From: Paratinospora sagittata
Taxonomy: Eukaryota; Streptophyta; Magnoliopsida; Ranunculales; Menispermaceae
Length of the DNA: 64,000 bases
Assembly: GCA_035771175.1 (NCBI GenBank)
Contig: CM069607.1
Location: forward strand, 19,662,001-19,726,000
Reading direction: 5' to 3'
Position 1 is the first letter of the stretch, and every line of letters begins with the position of its first letter. Below, piece after piece: positions 11,116 through 22,394 of this stretch. The position numbers and the translations under genes are program-made. The notes under the pieces were generated by a model that worked only from the letters and a program-made list of their open reading frames with translations, made no database searches and was not told the origin of the DNA.

Positions 11116-12920
11116 TGCACTGTTTTGACTGGGAATCGTAACTGAAGCATTCTCCACTAACACCTGGATGATTCCCATTGTGTCGCACGGGCAAAACAAC
11201 TTTAGATTAAAACAATGTTTTGAATTCAAATCATTTTCTACTCTCTTGCTCTTTAACCTGCAACTGCTAATTTAATAAAACACTCATTCTCTAATTCTCA
11301 AAGATACAACACACGATTTTTGCAAGTTAGACTGAGCATTCCAAAGTGTATTTCAAAAGCAGAAAGTCGTGACTCTTGCATTGCCAATAAAAGCTTTGAC
11401 CTGAATCAAAATTGCAAACTGTCTTGAAGATAACCTCATTGTTTAGCAAGTTCTTCATTTTATCCCTTTTGTGTTGAGATTTTCAAAAGCTATCCATCGT
11501 TTTAAACTGTAGGTATATGAAGTGTTCTCAGTAAGAGAACACATCACCTATATTCTTTCTCCGAGTGCTACAACTAATCATCAAGAACACATCAAACAAT
11601 AGCTATCAAAGTCTACAAAGATCAGGCTCTAAGAACGAAAACATATCTCAATGCTAATGCATTAGTTTTATCTTAGGTGTGTAGGGTAACCTCTCGATCA
11701 ATCTCAACACGAAAACTCTCTAAATTGCAAAGTCTTCAAAATCACTTGGATTTAGTATTCGATTTTGACAAAATATTTTTTGAAAGGTTTTAATCATAAT
11801 TTCAATGAGTTTTGAATGATTTTAAAGTGTTTTGAGACAATGGAATGGCTCTTAAGTGTTAAAATATTTATTTTTCCAAAATCGGGCTATCCAACACTTT
11901 GCCAAAATTTTTCAGAAGGCAATAGCGCTCTATCAGTGATGATAGCACGCTGATAGGGTTGAATAATCAAAAATCTATTTTTCTGCAAAATTGCCTACAG
12001 AGCGCGCTATCCCTTTTGATAACTCGCTATAGAGAGCAGTTACCGTAATCCTTCGATTTTTAGTAAAATGGGCAATAGTGTGCTATAGGCCTTGATTCCA
12101 CGCTATCAAAAAGTCCGAAAAACACGAGCTCTCAGGTTTGTGTATATCGACCTGCAATAGTCCGCTATCCGTCATTAGAGAGCGTGATACACAACCCTAT
12201 TGGGTTGTCCAGCACTTTGCCAAAATTTTTTAAACGACAATAGCGCACTATCAGTGCTGATAGCACGCAGATAGGGTTGAATAATCAAAAATCTATTTTT
12301 CTTGAAAATTGCCTACAGCGCGCACTTTCCCTTTTGATAACTCGCTATAGAGAGCAGTTGTCGTAATGTTTCGATTCTTAGTAAAATGGGCAATAACGTG
12401 CTATAGGCCTTTATTGCACGCTATCAGAAAGTCCGAAAAACACGAGCTCTCGGGTTTGTGTATATCGACCTGCAATAGTCCGTTATTCGTCATTAGAGAG
12501 CATGACACACAACCCTATTGGGTTGTCCAGCACTTTGCCAAAAATTTTTAAACGACAATAGGGCACTATCAGTGTTGATAGCACGCTGATAGGGTTGAAT
12601 AATCAAAAATCTATTTTCTTGAAAATTGCCTGTAGCGCTATCCCTTTTGATTACTCGCTATAGAGCAGTTGCCGCGATCTTTCGATTTTTAGTAAAATTG
12701 GCAATAGCCTGCTATAGGCCTTGATTGCACGCTATCGGAAAGTCCGAAAAACACGAGCTCTCGGGTTTGTGTATCTCGCTCGACCTGCAATAGTCCGCTA
12801 TCCGTCATTAGAGAGCATGATACACAACCCAATAACGTGCTATCCACGTCTGAGTTAGAAATCTCACATATCTAACTAGAAAAACGTGGGACCTTTCCCT
12901 TGCTCGATTTTTCTATTCCT
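11116..12920. repeat. Satellite unit G (1,805 bp, three S), mosaic
   Basis: A-subtype at both ends. Between about 11640 and 11889 its L carries a run of variants matching unit K (17920-18175) rather than A, C or E: AACGAAAAC, TTTTATCTT, GGGTAACC, CTCAACACG, ATTCGATT, TTTTTTGAAAGG, AATCATAATTT and GATTTTAAAGTG. Three S modules follow with A-type sequence, for example CAGTGATGATAGC. Confidence 0.9.
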
Positions 12921-14409
12921 TGCACTGTTTTGACTTGGAATCGTAACTGAAGCATTCTCCACTAACACCTGGATGATTCCCATTGTGTCGCACGGGCAAA
13001 ACAACTTTAGATTAAAACAATGTTTTCAATTCAAATCATTTCCTACTCTCTTGCTCTTTAACCTGCAACTGCTAATTTAATAAAACACTCATTCTTTAAT
13101 TTTCAAAGATACAACACACGATTTTTGCAAATTAGACTGAGCTTTGCAAAGAGTATTTCAAAAGAAGAAAGTCGTGACTCTTGCATTGCCAATAAAAGCT
13201 TCAACCTGAATCAAAATTGCAAACTGTCTTAAAGATAACCTCATTGTTTAGCAAGTCCTTCATTTTATCCCTTTTGTGTTGAGATTTTCAAAACCTATCC
13301 ATCGTTTTAAACTGTAGGTATATGAAGTGTTCTCAGTAAGAGAACACATCACCTATATTCTTTCTCCGAGTGCTACAACTAATCATGAAGAACACATTAA
13401 ACAATAGCTATCAAAGTCTACAAAGATCAGGCTCTAAGAACGAAGACATATCTCAATGCTATTGCATTAGTTTGATCTTAGGTGTGTAGGGTGACCTCTC
13501 GATCAATCTCAGCACGAAAACTCTCTAAATTGCAAAGTCTTCAAAATTACTTGGATTTAGTATTTGATTTTGATAAAATATTTTTCGAAAGGTTTTAATC
13601 ACAATTTCAATGAGTCTTGAATGATTTAAAAGTGTTTTGAGACAATAGAATGGCTCTTAAGTGTTAAAATATTTATTTTTCCAAAATCGGGCTGTCCAAC
13701 ACTTTGCCAAAATTTTTCAGAAGGCAATAGCGCTCTATCAGTGTTGATAGCACGCTGATAGGGTTGAATAATCAAAAATCTATTTTTCTGCAAAATTGCC
13801 TACAGAGCGCGCTATCCCTTTTGATAACTCGCTATATAGAGCAGTTGCCGTAATCTTTCGATTTTTAGTAAAATGGGCAATAGCGTGCTATAGGCCTTGA
13901 TTCCATACTATCAGAAAGTTCGAAATACCCGAGCTCCTGGGTTTGTGTATGTCCACCTGCAATAGTCCGCTATCCGTCATTAGAGAGCATGATACACAAC
14001 CCAATTGGGTTGTCCACCACTTTGCCAAAAATTTTCAAACTACAATAGTACACTCTCAGTGTTGATGGCACGCTGATAGGGTTGAATAATCAGAAATCTA
14101 TTTTTCTTGAAAATTGCCTGTAGCGCTCTATCCCTTTTGATAACTCGCTATAGAGAAGTTGCCGTGATCTTTCGATTTTTAGTAAAACTGGCAATAGCCT
14201 GCTATAGGCCTTGATTGCACGCTATCGGAAAGTCCGAAAAACACGAGCTCCCGGGTTTGTGTATCTTGACCTGCAATAGTCCGCTATCCGTCGTCATTAG
14301 AGAGCATGATACACAACCCAATAACATGCTATCCACGTCTGAGTTAGAAATCTCACATATCTAACGAGAAAAACGTGGGACCTTTACCTTTCTCTATTTT
14401 TCTATTCCT
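12921..14409. repeat. Satellite unit H (1,489 bp, two S)
   Basis: B-subtype L (GACTTGGAATCG, CAATTC) but only two S modules. The first S has GAAATACCCGAGCTCCTGGG, shared with the extra module of F. The S-S junction is an 18-bp perfect palindrome at 13996-14013. Marks the end of the three-S zone. Confidence 0.9.
13996..14013. repeat. 18-bp perfect palindrome at the S-S junction of unit H
   Basis: ACAACCCAATTGGGTTGT is its own reverse complement. It is a variant of the usual S-S junction, in which the central TATT spacer has become AATT, turning an interrupted inverted repeat into a continuous palindrome. Confidence 0.85.
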
Positions 14410-15897
14410 TGCACTATTTTGACTGGGAATCGTAACTGAAGCATTCTCCACTAACACCTGGATGATTCCCATTGTGACGACCGGGCAAAACAACTTTAGA
14501 TTAAAACAATGTTTTGAATTCAAATCATTTTCTACTCTTTTGCTCTTTAACCTGCAACTGCTAATTTAATAAAACACTCATTCTCTAATTTTCAAAGATA
14601 CAACACACGATTTTTGCAAGTTAGACTGAGCATTCCAAAGAGTAATTCAAAAGAAGAAAGTCGTGACTCTTGCATTGCCAATAAAAGCTTTGACCTGAAT
14701 CAAAATTGCAAACTGTCTTGAAGATAACCTCATTGTTTAGCAAGTTCTTCATTTTATCCCTTTTGTGTTGAGATTTTCAAAAGCTATCCAACGTTTTTAA
14801 CTGTAGGTATATGAAGTGTTCTCAGGAAGAGAACACATCACCTATATTCTTTCTCCGAGTGCTACAACTAATCATCAAGAACACATCAAACAATAGCTAT
14901 CAAAGTCTACAAAGATCAGGCTCTAAGAACGAAGACATATCTCAATGCTAATGCATTAGTTTGATCTTAGGTGTGTAGGGTGACCTCTCGATCAATCTCA
15001 GCACGAAAACTCTCTAAATTGCAAAGTCTTCAAAATCACTTGGATTTAATATTTGATTTTGACAAAATATTTTTCGAAAGGTTTTAATCACAATTTCAAT
15101 GAGTCTTAAATGATTTAAAAGTGTTTTGAGTCAATAGAATGGCTCTTAAGTGTTAAAATATTTATTTTTCCAAAATCGGGCTATCCAACACTTTGCCAAA
15201 ATTTTTCAGAAGGCAATAGCGCTCTATCAGTGTTGATAGCACGCTGATAGGGTTGAATAATCAAAAATCTATTTTTTTGCAAAATTGCCTACAGAGCGCG
15301 CTATCCCTTTTGACAACTCGCTATAGAGAGCAATTGTCGTAATCTTTCGATTTTTAGTAAAATAGGCAATAGCGTGCTATAGGCCTTGATTCCACGCTAT
15401 CAGAAAGTCCGAAAAACACGAGCTCTCGGGTTTGTGTATATCGACCTGCAATAGTCTGCTATCTGTTATTAGAGAGCATGATACACAACCCTATTGGGTT
15501 GTCCAGCACTTTCCAAAATTTTTGAAACGGCAACAGCGCACTATCAGTGTTGATAGCACGCTGATAGGGTTGAATAATCAAAAATCTATTTTCCTGCAAA
15601 ATTGCCTACAACGCGCTCTATCCCTTTTGATAACTCGCTATAAAGAGCAGTTGCTGTAATCTTTCAATTTTTATTAAAATGGGCAATAACGTGCAATAGG
15701 CCTTGATTCCACGCTATCAGAAAGTCCGAAAAACACGAGCTCGCGGGTTTGTGTATATCGACCTGCAATAGTCCGCTATCAGTCGTTAGAGAGCATGATA
15801 CAATCCTCAATAGCAAGCTATCCACGTCTGAGTTTAGAATCTAACATATCTAACGAGAAAAACGTGGGCCCTTTCCCTTGCTCGATTTTCTATTCCT
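14410..15897. repeat. Satellite unit I (1,488 bp, two S)
   Basis: Starts TGCACTATTTTGACTGGG. Private variants include GTGACGACCGGGC, where most left-zone units have GTGTCGCACGGGC, and hairpin loop AGGAA at 14824-14828 with an intact stem. The second S begins at about 15498. T lacks the ACAACCC form and reads ACAATCCTCAATAGCAAGC, as in later units. Confidence 0.9.
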
Positions 15898-17385
15898 TGC
15901 ACAATTTTGACTGGGAATCGTAGCTAAAACATTCTCCACTAACACCTTGATGATTCCGATTGTGTCGCATGGGCAAAACAACTTTAGATTAAAACAATGT
16001 TTTGAATTCAAATCATTTCCTACTTCTGTCTCTTTAACCTGCAACTGCTAATTTAATAAAACACTCATTCTCTAATTTTTAAAGATACAACACACACGAT
16101 TTTTGGAAGTTAGACTGAGCTTTCCAAAGAGTGTTTCAAAAGAAGAAAGTCGTGACTCTTGCATTGCCAATAAAACCTTCGACCTAAATCAAAATTGCAA
16201 ACTGTCTTGAAGATAACCTCATTGTTTAGCAAGTTCTTCATTTTATCCCTTTTGTGTTGAGATTTTGAAAAGCTATCCATCGTTTTAAACTGTAGGTATA
16301 TTAAGTGTTCTCAGTAAGAGAACACATCACCTATTTTCTTTCTCCGAGTGCTACAACTAATCATCAAGAACACATCAAAACAATAGCTCACAAAGTCTAC
16401 AGAGATCAGGCTCTAAGAAAAAAGTCATATCTCAATGCTAAAGCATTAGTTTGGTCTTAGGTGTGTAGGGTAACCTCTCGATCAATCTCAGCATAAAAAC
16501 TCTCTAAATTGCAAAGTCTTAAAAATCACTTGGATTTAGTATTTGATTTTGACAAAACATTTTTCGAATGGTTTTAATCACAATTTCAATGAGTTTTGAA
16601 TGATTTAAAAGTGTTTTGAGACAATAGAATGGTTCTTTAGTGTTAAAATATTTATTTTTCCAAAATCGGGCTATCCAGCACTTTGCCAAAGTTTTTCAAA
16701 AGGCAATAGCGCTCTATCGGTGTTGATAGCACGCTGATAGGGTTAAATAATCAAAAATCTATTTTTCTTCAAAATTGCCTACAGCGCGCGCTATCCTTTT
16801 TGATAACTCGCTATAGAGAGCAGTTGCCGTAATCTTTCAATTTTTAGTAAAATGGGCAATCGCGTGCTATAGGCCTTAATTGCACGCTATCGGAAAGTCC
16901 TAAAAACACGAGCTCTCGGGTTTGTGTATATCGACCTGCAATAGTCCGCTATCTGTCATTAGAGAGCTTGATACACAACCCTATTGGGTTGTCCAGCACT
17001 TTGCCAAAGTTTTTCAAACGGCAATAGCGCACTATCAGTGTTGATAGCACGCTGATAGGGTTGAATAATCAAAAATCTATTTTTCTTGAAATTTTCCTAT
17101 AACGCGCTATCCCTTTTGATAACTCGCTATAAAGCAGTTGCCGTGATCTTTCGATTTTTAGTAAAATGGGCAATAGCCTGCTATAGGCCTTGATTGCACG
17201 ATATTGGAAAGTCCGAAAAACACGAGCTCTCAGGTTTGTGTATATCGACCTGCAATAGTCCGCTATCCGTCATTAGAGAGCATGATACAATCCCCAATAG
17301 CATGCTATCCAAGTTTGAGTTAGAAATCTAACATATCTAACGAGAAAAACGTGGGCACTTTCCCTTGCTCGATTTTTCTATTCCT
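15898..17385. repeat. Satellite unit J (1,488 bp, two S)
   Basis: Carries distinctive L variants (CATCAAAACAATAGCTCAC, CTACAGAGATC, AAAAAAGTCATATC). The S pair closely matches the two-S unit of the right-hand HOR. Nearly the same sequence recurs as unit N, 5,010 bp downstream. J-type units look like the closest relatives here of the second unit of the right HOR. Confidence 0.9.
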
Positions 17386-18565
17386 TGCACAGTTTTGACC
17401 AGGAATCGTAACTGAAACATTCTCCACTAACACGTTGATGATTCCCATTTTGTCGCATGGGCAAAACAACTTTAGATTAAAACAATCTTTTGAATTGAAA
17501 TCATTTCCTACTCTCTTGCTCTTCAACCTACAACTGCTAATTTAATTTAATAAAACACTCATTCTCTAATTTTCAAAGATACAACACACACGATATTTTT
17601 GCAAGTTAGATTGAGCTTCCCAAAAGGTATTTCAAAAGAAGAAAGTCGTGACTCTTGCATTGCCAATAAAATCTTCGACCTGAATCATAATTGCAAGCTG
17701 TCTTGAAGATAACCTCATTGCTTAGCAAGTTTTTCATTTTATCCCTTTTGCGTTGAGATTTTGAAAAGCTATCGATCGTTTTAAATTGTAGGTATATAAA
17801 GTGTTCTCAGTAAGAGAACACATCACCTATTTTCTTTCTCCGAGTGCTACAACTAATCATGAAGAACACATCAAACAATAGCTATCAAAGTCTACAAAGA
17901 TCAGGCTCTAAGAACGAAAACATATCTCAATGCTAATGCATTAGTTTTATCTTAGGTGTGTAGGGTAACCTCTCGATCAATCTCAACACGAAAACTCTCT
18001 AAATTGCAAAGTCTTCAAAATCACTTGGATTTAGTATTCGATTTTGACAAAATATTTTTTGAAAGGTTTTAATCATAATTTCAATGAGTTTTGAATGATT
18101 TTAAAGTGTTTTGAGACAATGGAATGGCTCTTAAGTGTTAAAATATTTATTTTTCCAAAATCGGGCTATCCAACACTTTGCCAAAATTTTTCAGAAGGCA
18201 ATAGCGCTCTATCAGTGTTGATAGCACGCTGATAGGGTTGAATAATCAAAAATCTATTTTTCTTCAAAATTGCCTACAGAGCGCGCAATCCTTTTTGATA
18301 ACTCGCTATAGAGAGCAGTTGCCGTAATCTTTCGATTTGTAGTAAAATGGGCAATAGGGTGCTATAGGCCTTGATTGCACGCTATCGGAAAGTCCTAAAA
18401 ACACGAGCTCTCAGGTTTGTGTATATCGACCTGCAATAGTCCGCTATCAGTAGTTAGAGAGCATGATACAATCCCCAATAACAAGCTATCCACGTCTGAG
18501 TTTGGAATCTAACATATCTAACGAGAAAAACGGGGGCCCTTTCCCTTGCTCGATTTTCTATTCCT
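17386..18565. repeat. Satellite unit K (1,180 bp, one S)
   Basis: First one-S unit. L begins GTTTTGACCAGGAATCG, the EcoRI palindrome is broken (GAATTG), and TTTAATTTAATAAAAC is a small internal duplication near 17540. Its L segment at about 17920-18175 matches the K-like tract inside unit G, roughly 6.3 kb upstream. Confidence 0.9.
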
Positions 18566-19736
18566 TGCACAATTTTGACTGGGAATCGTAGCTAAAACAT
18601 TCTCCACTAACACCTTGATGATTCCCATTGTGTCGCATGGGCAAAACAACTTTAGATTAAAACAATGTTTTGAATTCAAATCATTTCCTACTTCTGTCTC
18701 TTTAACCTGCAACTGCTAATTTAATAAAACACTCATTCTCTAATTTTTAAAGATACAACACACACGATTTTTGGAAGTCAGACTGAGCTTTCCAAAGAGT
18801 GTTTCAAAAGAAGAAAGTCGTGACTCTTGCATTGCCAATAAAAGCTTCGACCTAAATCAAAATTGCAAGCTGTCTTGAAGATAACCTCATTGTTTAGCAA
18901 GTTCTTCATTTTATCCCTTTTGTGTTGAGATTTTGAAAAGCTATCCATCGTTTTAAACTGTAGGTATATGAAGTGTTCTCAGTAAGAGAACACATCACCT
19001 ATTTTCTTTCTCCGAGTGCTACAACTAATCATCAAGAACACATCAAACAATAGCTATCAAAGCCTACAAAGATCTGGCTCTAAGAACGAAAACATATCTC
19101 AATGCTAATGCATTAGTTTGATCTTAGGTGTGTAGGTTAACCTCTCGATCAATCTCAACACGAAAACTCTCTAAATTGCAAAGTCTTCAAAATCACTTGG
19201 ATTTAGTATTCGATTTTGACAAAATATTTTTCAAAGGTTTTAATCACAATTTCAATGAGTTTTGAATGATTTAAAAGTGTTTTGAGACAATGGAATGGTT
19301 CTTAAGTGTTAAAATATTTATTTTTCCAAAATCGGGCTATCCAGCACTTTGCCAAATAATTTCAAAAGGAAATAGCGCTCTATCAGTGTTGAAAGCACGC
19401 TGATAGGGTTGAATAATCAAAAATCTATTTTTCTTCAAAACTGCCTACAGCGCGCGCAATCCTTTTTGATAACTCGCTATAGAGAGCAGTTGCCGTAATC
19501 TTTCGATTTTTTGTAAAATGGGCAATAGGGTGCTATAGGCCTTGATTGCACGCTATCGGAAAGTCCTAAAAACACGAGCTCTCAGGTTTGTGTATATCGA
19601 CCTGCAATAGTCCGCTATCAGTCGTTAGAGAGCATGATACAATCCCCAATAGCAAGCTATCCACGTCTGAGTTTAGAATCTAACATATCTAACGAGAAAA
19701 ACGTGGGCCCTTTCCCTTGCTCGATTTTCTATTCCT
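18566..19736. repeat. Satellite unit L (1,171 bp, one S)
   Basis: One-S unit, almost the same as the following unit M. It shares TTTTGGAAGTCAGACTG, AAAGCCTAC or AGAGCCTAC, GATCTGGCTC, GTAGGTTAACC and the S variants CCAAATAATTTC and TTGAAAGCACG. Confidence 0.9.
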
Positions 19737-20907
19737 TGCACAATTTTGACTGGGAATCGTAGCTAAAACATTCTCCACTAACACCATGATGATTCCGATT
19801 GTGTCGCATGGGCAAAACAACTTTAGATTAAAACAATGTTTTGAATTCAAATCATTTCCTACTTCTGTCTCTTTAACCTGCAACTGCTAATTTAATAAAA
19901 CACTCATTCTCTAATTTTTAAAGATACAACACACACGATTTTTGGAAGTCAGACTGAGCTTTCCAAAGAGTGTTTCAAAAGAAGAAAGTCGTGACTCTTG
20001 CATTGCCAATAAAAGCTTCGACCTAAATCAAAATTGCAAGCTGTCTTGAAGATAACCTCATTGTTTAGCAAGTTCTTCATTTTATCCCTTTTGTGTTGAG
20101 ATTTTGAAAAGCTATCCATCGTTTTAAACTGTAGGTATATGAAGTGTTCTCAGTAAGAGAACACATCACCTATTTTCTTTCTCCGAGTGCTACAACTAAT
20201 CATCAAGAACACATCAAACAATAGCTATCAGAGCCTACAAAGATCTGGCTCTAAGAACGAAAACATATCTCAATGCTAATGCATTAGTTTGATCTTAGGT
20301 GTGTAGGTTAACCTCTCGATCAATCTCAACACGAAAACTCTCTAAATTGCAAAGTCTTCAAAATCACTTGGATTTAGTATTCGATTTTGACAAAATATTT
20401 TTCAAAGGTTTTAATCACAATTTCAATGAGTTTTGAATGATTTAAAAGTGTTTTGAGACAATGGAATGGTTCTTAAGTGTTAAAATATTTATTTTTCCAA
20501 AATCGGGCTATCCAGCACTTTGCCAAATAATTTCAAAAGGAAATAGCGCTCTATCAGTGTTGAAAGCACGCTGATAGGGTTGAATAATCAAAAATCTATT
20601 TTTCTTCAAAACTGCCTACAGCGCGCGCAATCCTTTTTGATAACTCGCTATAGAGAGCAGTTGCCGTAATCGTTCGATTTTTTGTAAAATGGGCAATAGG
20701 GTGCTATAGGCCTTGATTGCACGCTATCGGAAAGTCCTAAAAACACGAGCTCTCAGGTTTGTGTATATCGACCTGCAATAGTCCGCTATCAGTCGTTAGA
20801 GAGCATGATACAATCCCCAATAGCAAGCTATCCACGTCTGAGTTTAGAATCTAACATATCTAACGAGAAAAACGTGGGCCCTTTCCCTTGCTCGATTTTC
20901 TATTCCT
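19737..20907. repeat. Satellite unit M (1,171 bp, one S), near-copy of L
   Basis: Same length as unit L, with few differences noticed: ACACCATGATGATTCCGATTG for ACACCTTGATGATTCCCATTG-type sequence, AGAGCC for AAAGCC near 20230, and AATCGTTCG for AATCTTTCG near 20670. A recent tandem duplication of one unit. Confidence 0.9.
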
Positions 20908-22394
20908 TGCACAATTTTGACTGGGAATCGTAGCTAAAACATTCTCCACTAACACCATGATGATTCCGATTGTGTCGCATGGGCAAAACAACTTTAGATT
21001 AAAACAATGTTTTGAATTCAAATCATTTCCTACTTCTGTCTCTTTATCCTGCAACTGCTAATTTAATAAAACACTCATTCTCTAATTTTTAAAGATACAA
21101 CACACACGATTTTTGGAAGTTAGACTGAGCTTTCCAAAGAGTGTTTCAAAAGAAGAAAGTCGTGACTCTTGCATTGCCAATAAAACCTTCGACCTAAATC
21201 AAAATTGCAAACTGTCTTGAAGATAACCTCATTGTTTAGCAAGTTCTTCATTTTATCCCTTTTGTGTTGAGATTTTGAAAAGCTATCCATTGTTTTAAAC
21301 TGTAGGTATATTAAGTGTTCTCAGTAAGAGAACACATCACCTATTTTCTTTCTCCGAGTGCTACAACTAATCATCAAGAACACATCAAAACAATAGCTCA
21401 CAAAGTCTACAGAGATCAGGCTCTAAGAAAGAAGTCATATCTCAATGCTAAAGCATTAGTTTGGTCTTAGGTGTGTAGGGTAACCTCTCGATCAATCTCA
21501 GCATAAAAACTCTCTAAATTGCAAAGTCTTAAAAATCACTTGGATTTAGTATTTGATTTTGACAAAATATTTTTCGAATGGTTTTAATCACAATTTCAAT
21601 GAGTTTTGAATGATTTAAAAGTGTTTTGAGACAATAGAATGGTTCTTAAGTGTTAAAATATTTATTTTTCCAAAATCGGGCTATCCAGCACTTTGCCAAA
21701 GTTTTTCAAAAGGCAATAGCGCTCTATCGGTGTTGATAGCACGCTGATAGGGTTAAATAATCAAAAATCTATTTTTCTTCAAAATTGCCTACAGCGCGCG
21801 CTATCCTTTTTGATAACTCGCTATAGAGAGCAGTTGCCGTAATCTTTCAATTTTTAGTAAAATGGGCAATCGCGTGCTATAGGCCTTAATTGCACGCTAT
21901 CGGAAAGTCCTAAAAACACGAGCTCTCGGGTTTGTGTATATCGACCTGCAATAGTCCGCTATCTGTCATTAGAGAGCTTGATACACAACCCTATTGGGTT
22001 GTCCAGCACTTTGCCAAAGTTTTTCAAACGGCAATAGCGCACTATCAGTGTTGATAGCACGCTGATAGGGTTGAATAATCAAAAATCTATTTTTCTTGAA
22101 ATTTTCCTATAACGCGCTATCCCTTTTGATAACTCGCTATAAAGCAGTTGCCGTGATCTTTCGATTTTTAGTAAAATGGGCAATAGCCTGCTATAGGCCT
22201 TGATTGCACGATATTGGAAAGTCCGAAAAACACGAGCTCTCAGGTTTGTGTATATCGACCTGCAATAGTCCGCTATCCGTCATTAGAGAGCATGATACAA
22301 TCCCCAATAGCATGCTATCCACGTTTGAGTTAGAAATCTAACATATCTAACGAGAAAAACGTGGGCCCTTTCCCTTGCTCGATTTTCTGTTCCT
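20908..22394. repeat. Satellite unit N (1,487 bp, two S), M/J recombinant
   Basis: The first about 50 bases carry the M marker ACACCATGATG. From about 21120 the unit follows J instead (GGAAGTTAGACTG, CATCAAAACAATAGCTCAC, CTACAGAGATC, and both S modules). A switch between about 20960 and 21120 fits an exchange between an M-like and a J-like unit. Confidence 0.88.

Larger units (their letters stand above)
1..14409. repeat. Left zone: A/B alternating units, mostly three S modules
   Basis: Eight units (A-H) alternate two L subtypes. The A subtype begins with GACTGGGAATCG and keeps GAATTC; the B subtype begins with GACTTGGAATCG and has CAATTC instead. Dimers A+B and C+D are both 3,595 bp. E+F is 3,925 bp because F has an extra S module, and E lacks the 12-bp deletion seen in A and C. 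G+H is shorter because H has only two S modules. This is a separate higher-order repeat from the one that fills the right of the window. Confidence 0.9.
14410..22394. repeat. Transition zone: diverged units I-N with one or two S modules
   Basis: Six units of 1,488, 1,488, 1,180, 1,171, 1,171 and 1,487 bp carrying 2, 2, 1, 1, 1 and 2 S modules. They are more diverged from each other than units in the flanking arrays, except the pairs L/M and J/N. From about unit J on, S sequences take on features of the right-hand array, such as CTATCGGTGTTGATAG and GGGTTAAATAATC. The zone joins two differently organised HOR arrays of one family. Confidence 0.85.

Noticed and set aside
15850..21054. Minus-strand open reading frames of 64-68 codons at the T/L junction (15850-16044, 17320-17526, 18518-18712, 19689-19883, 20860-21054), and one + strand frame at 15432-15659
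   Set aside because: Short frames in A+T-rich satellite that differ in end points and break in neighbouring units; treated as chance.
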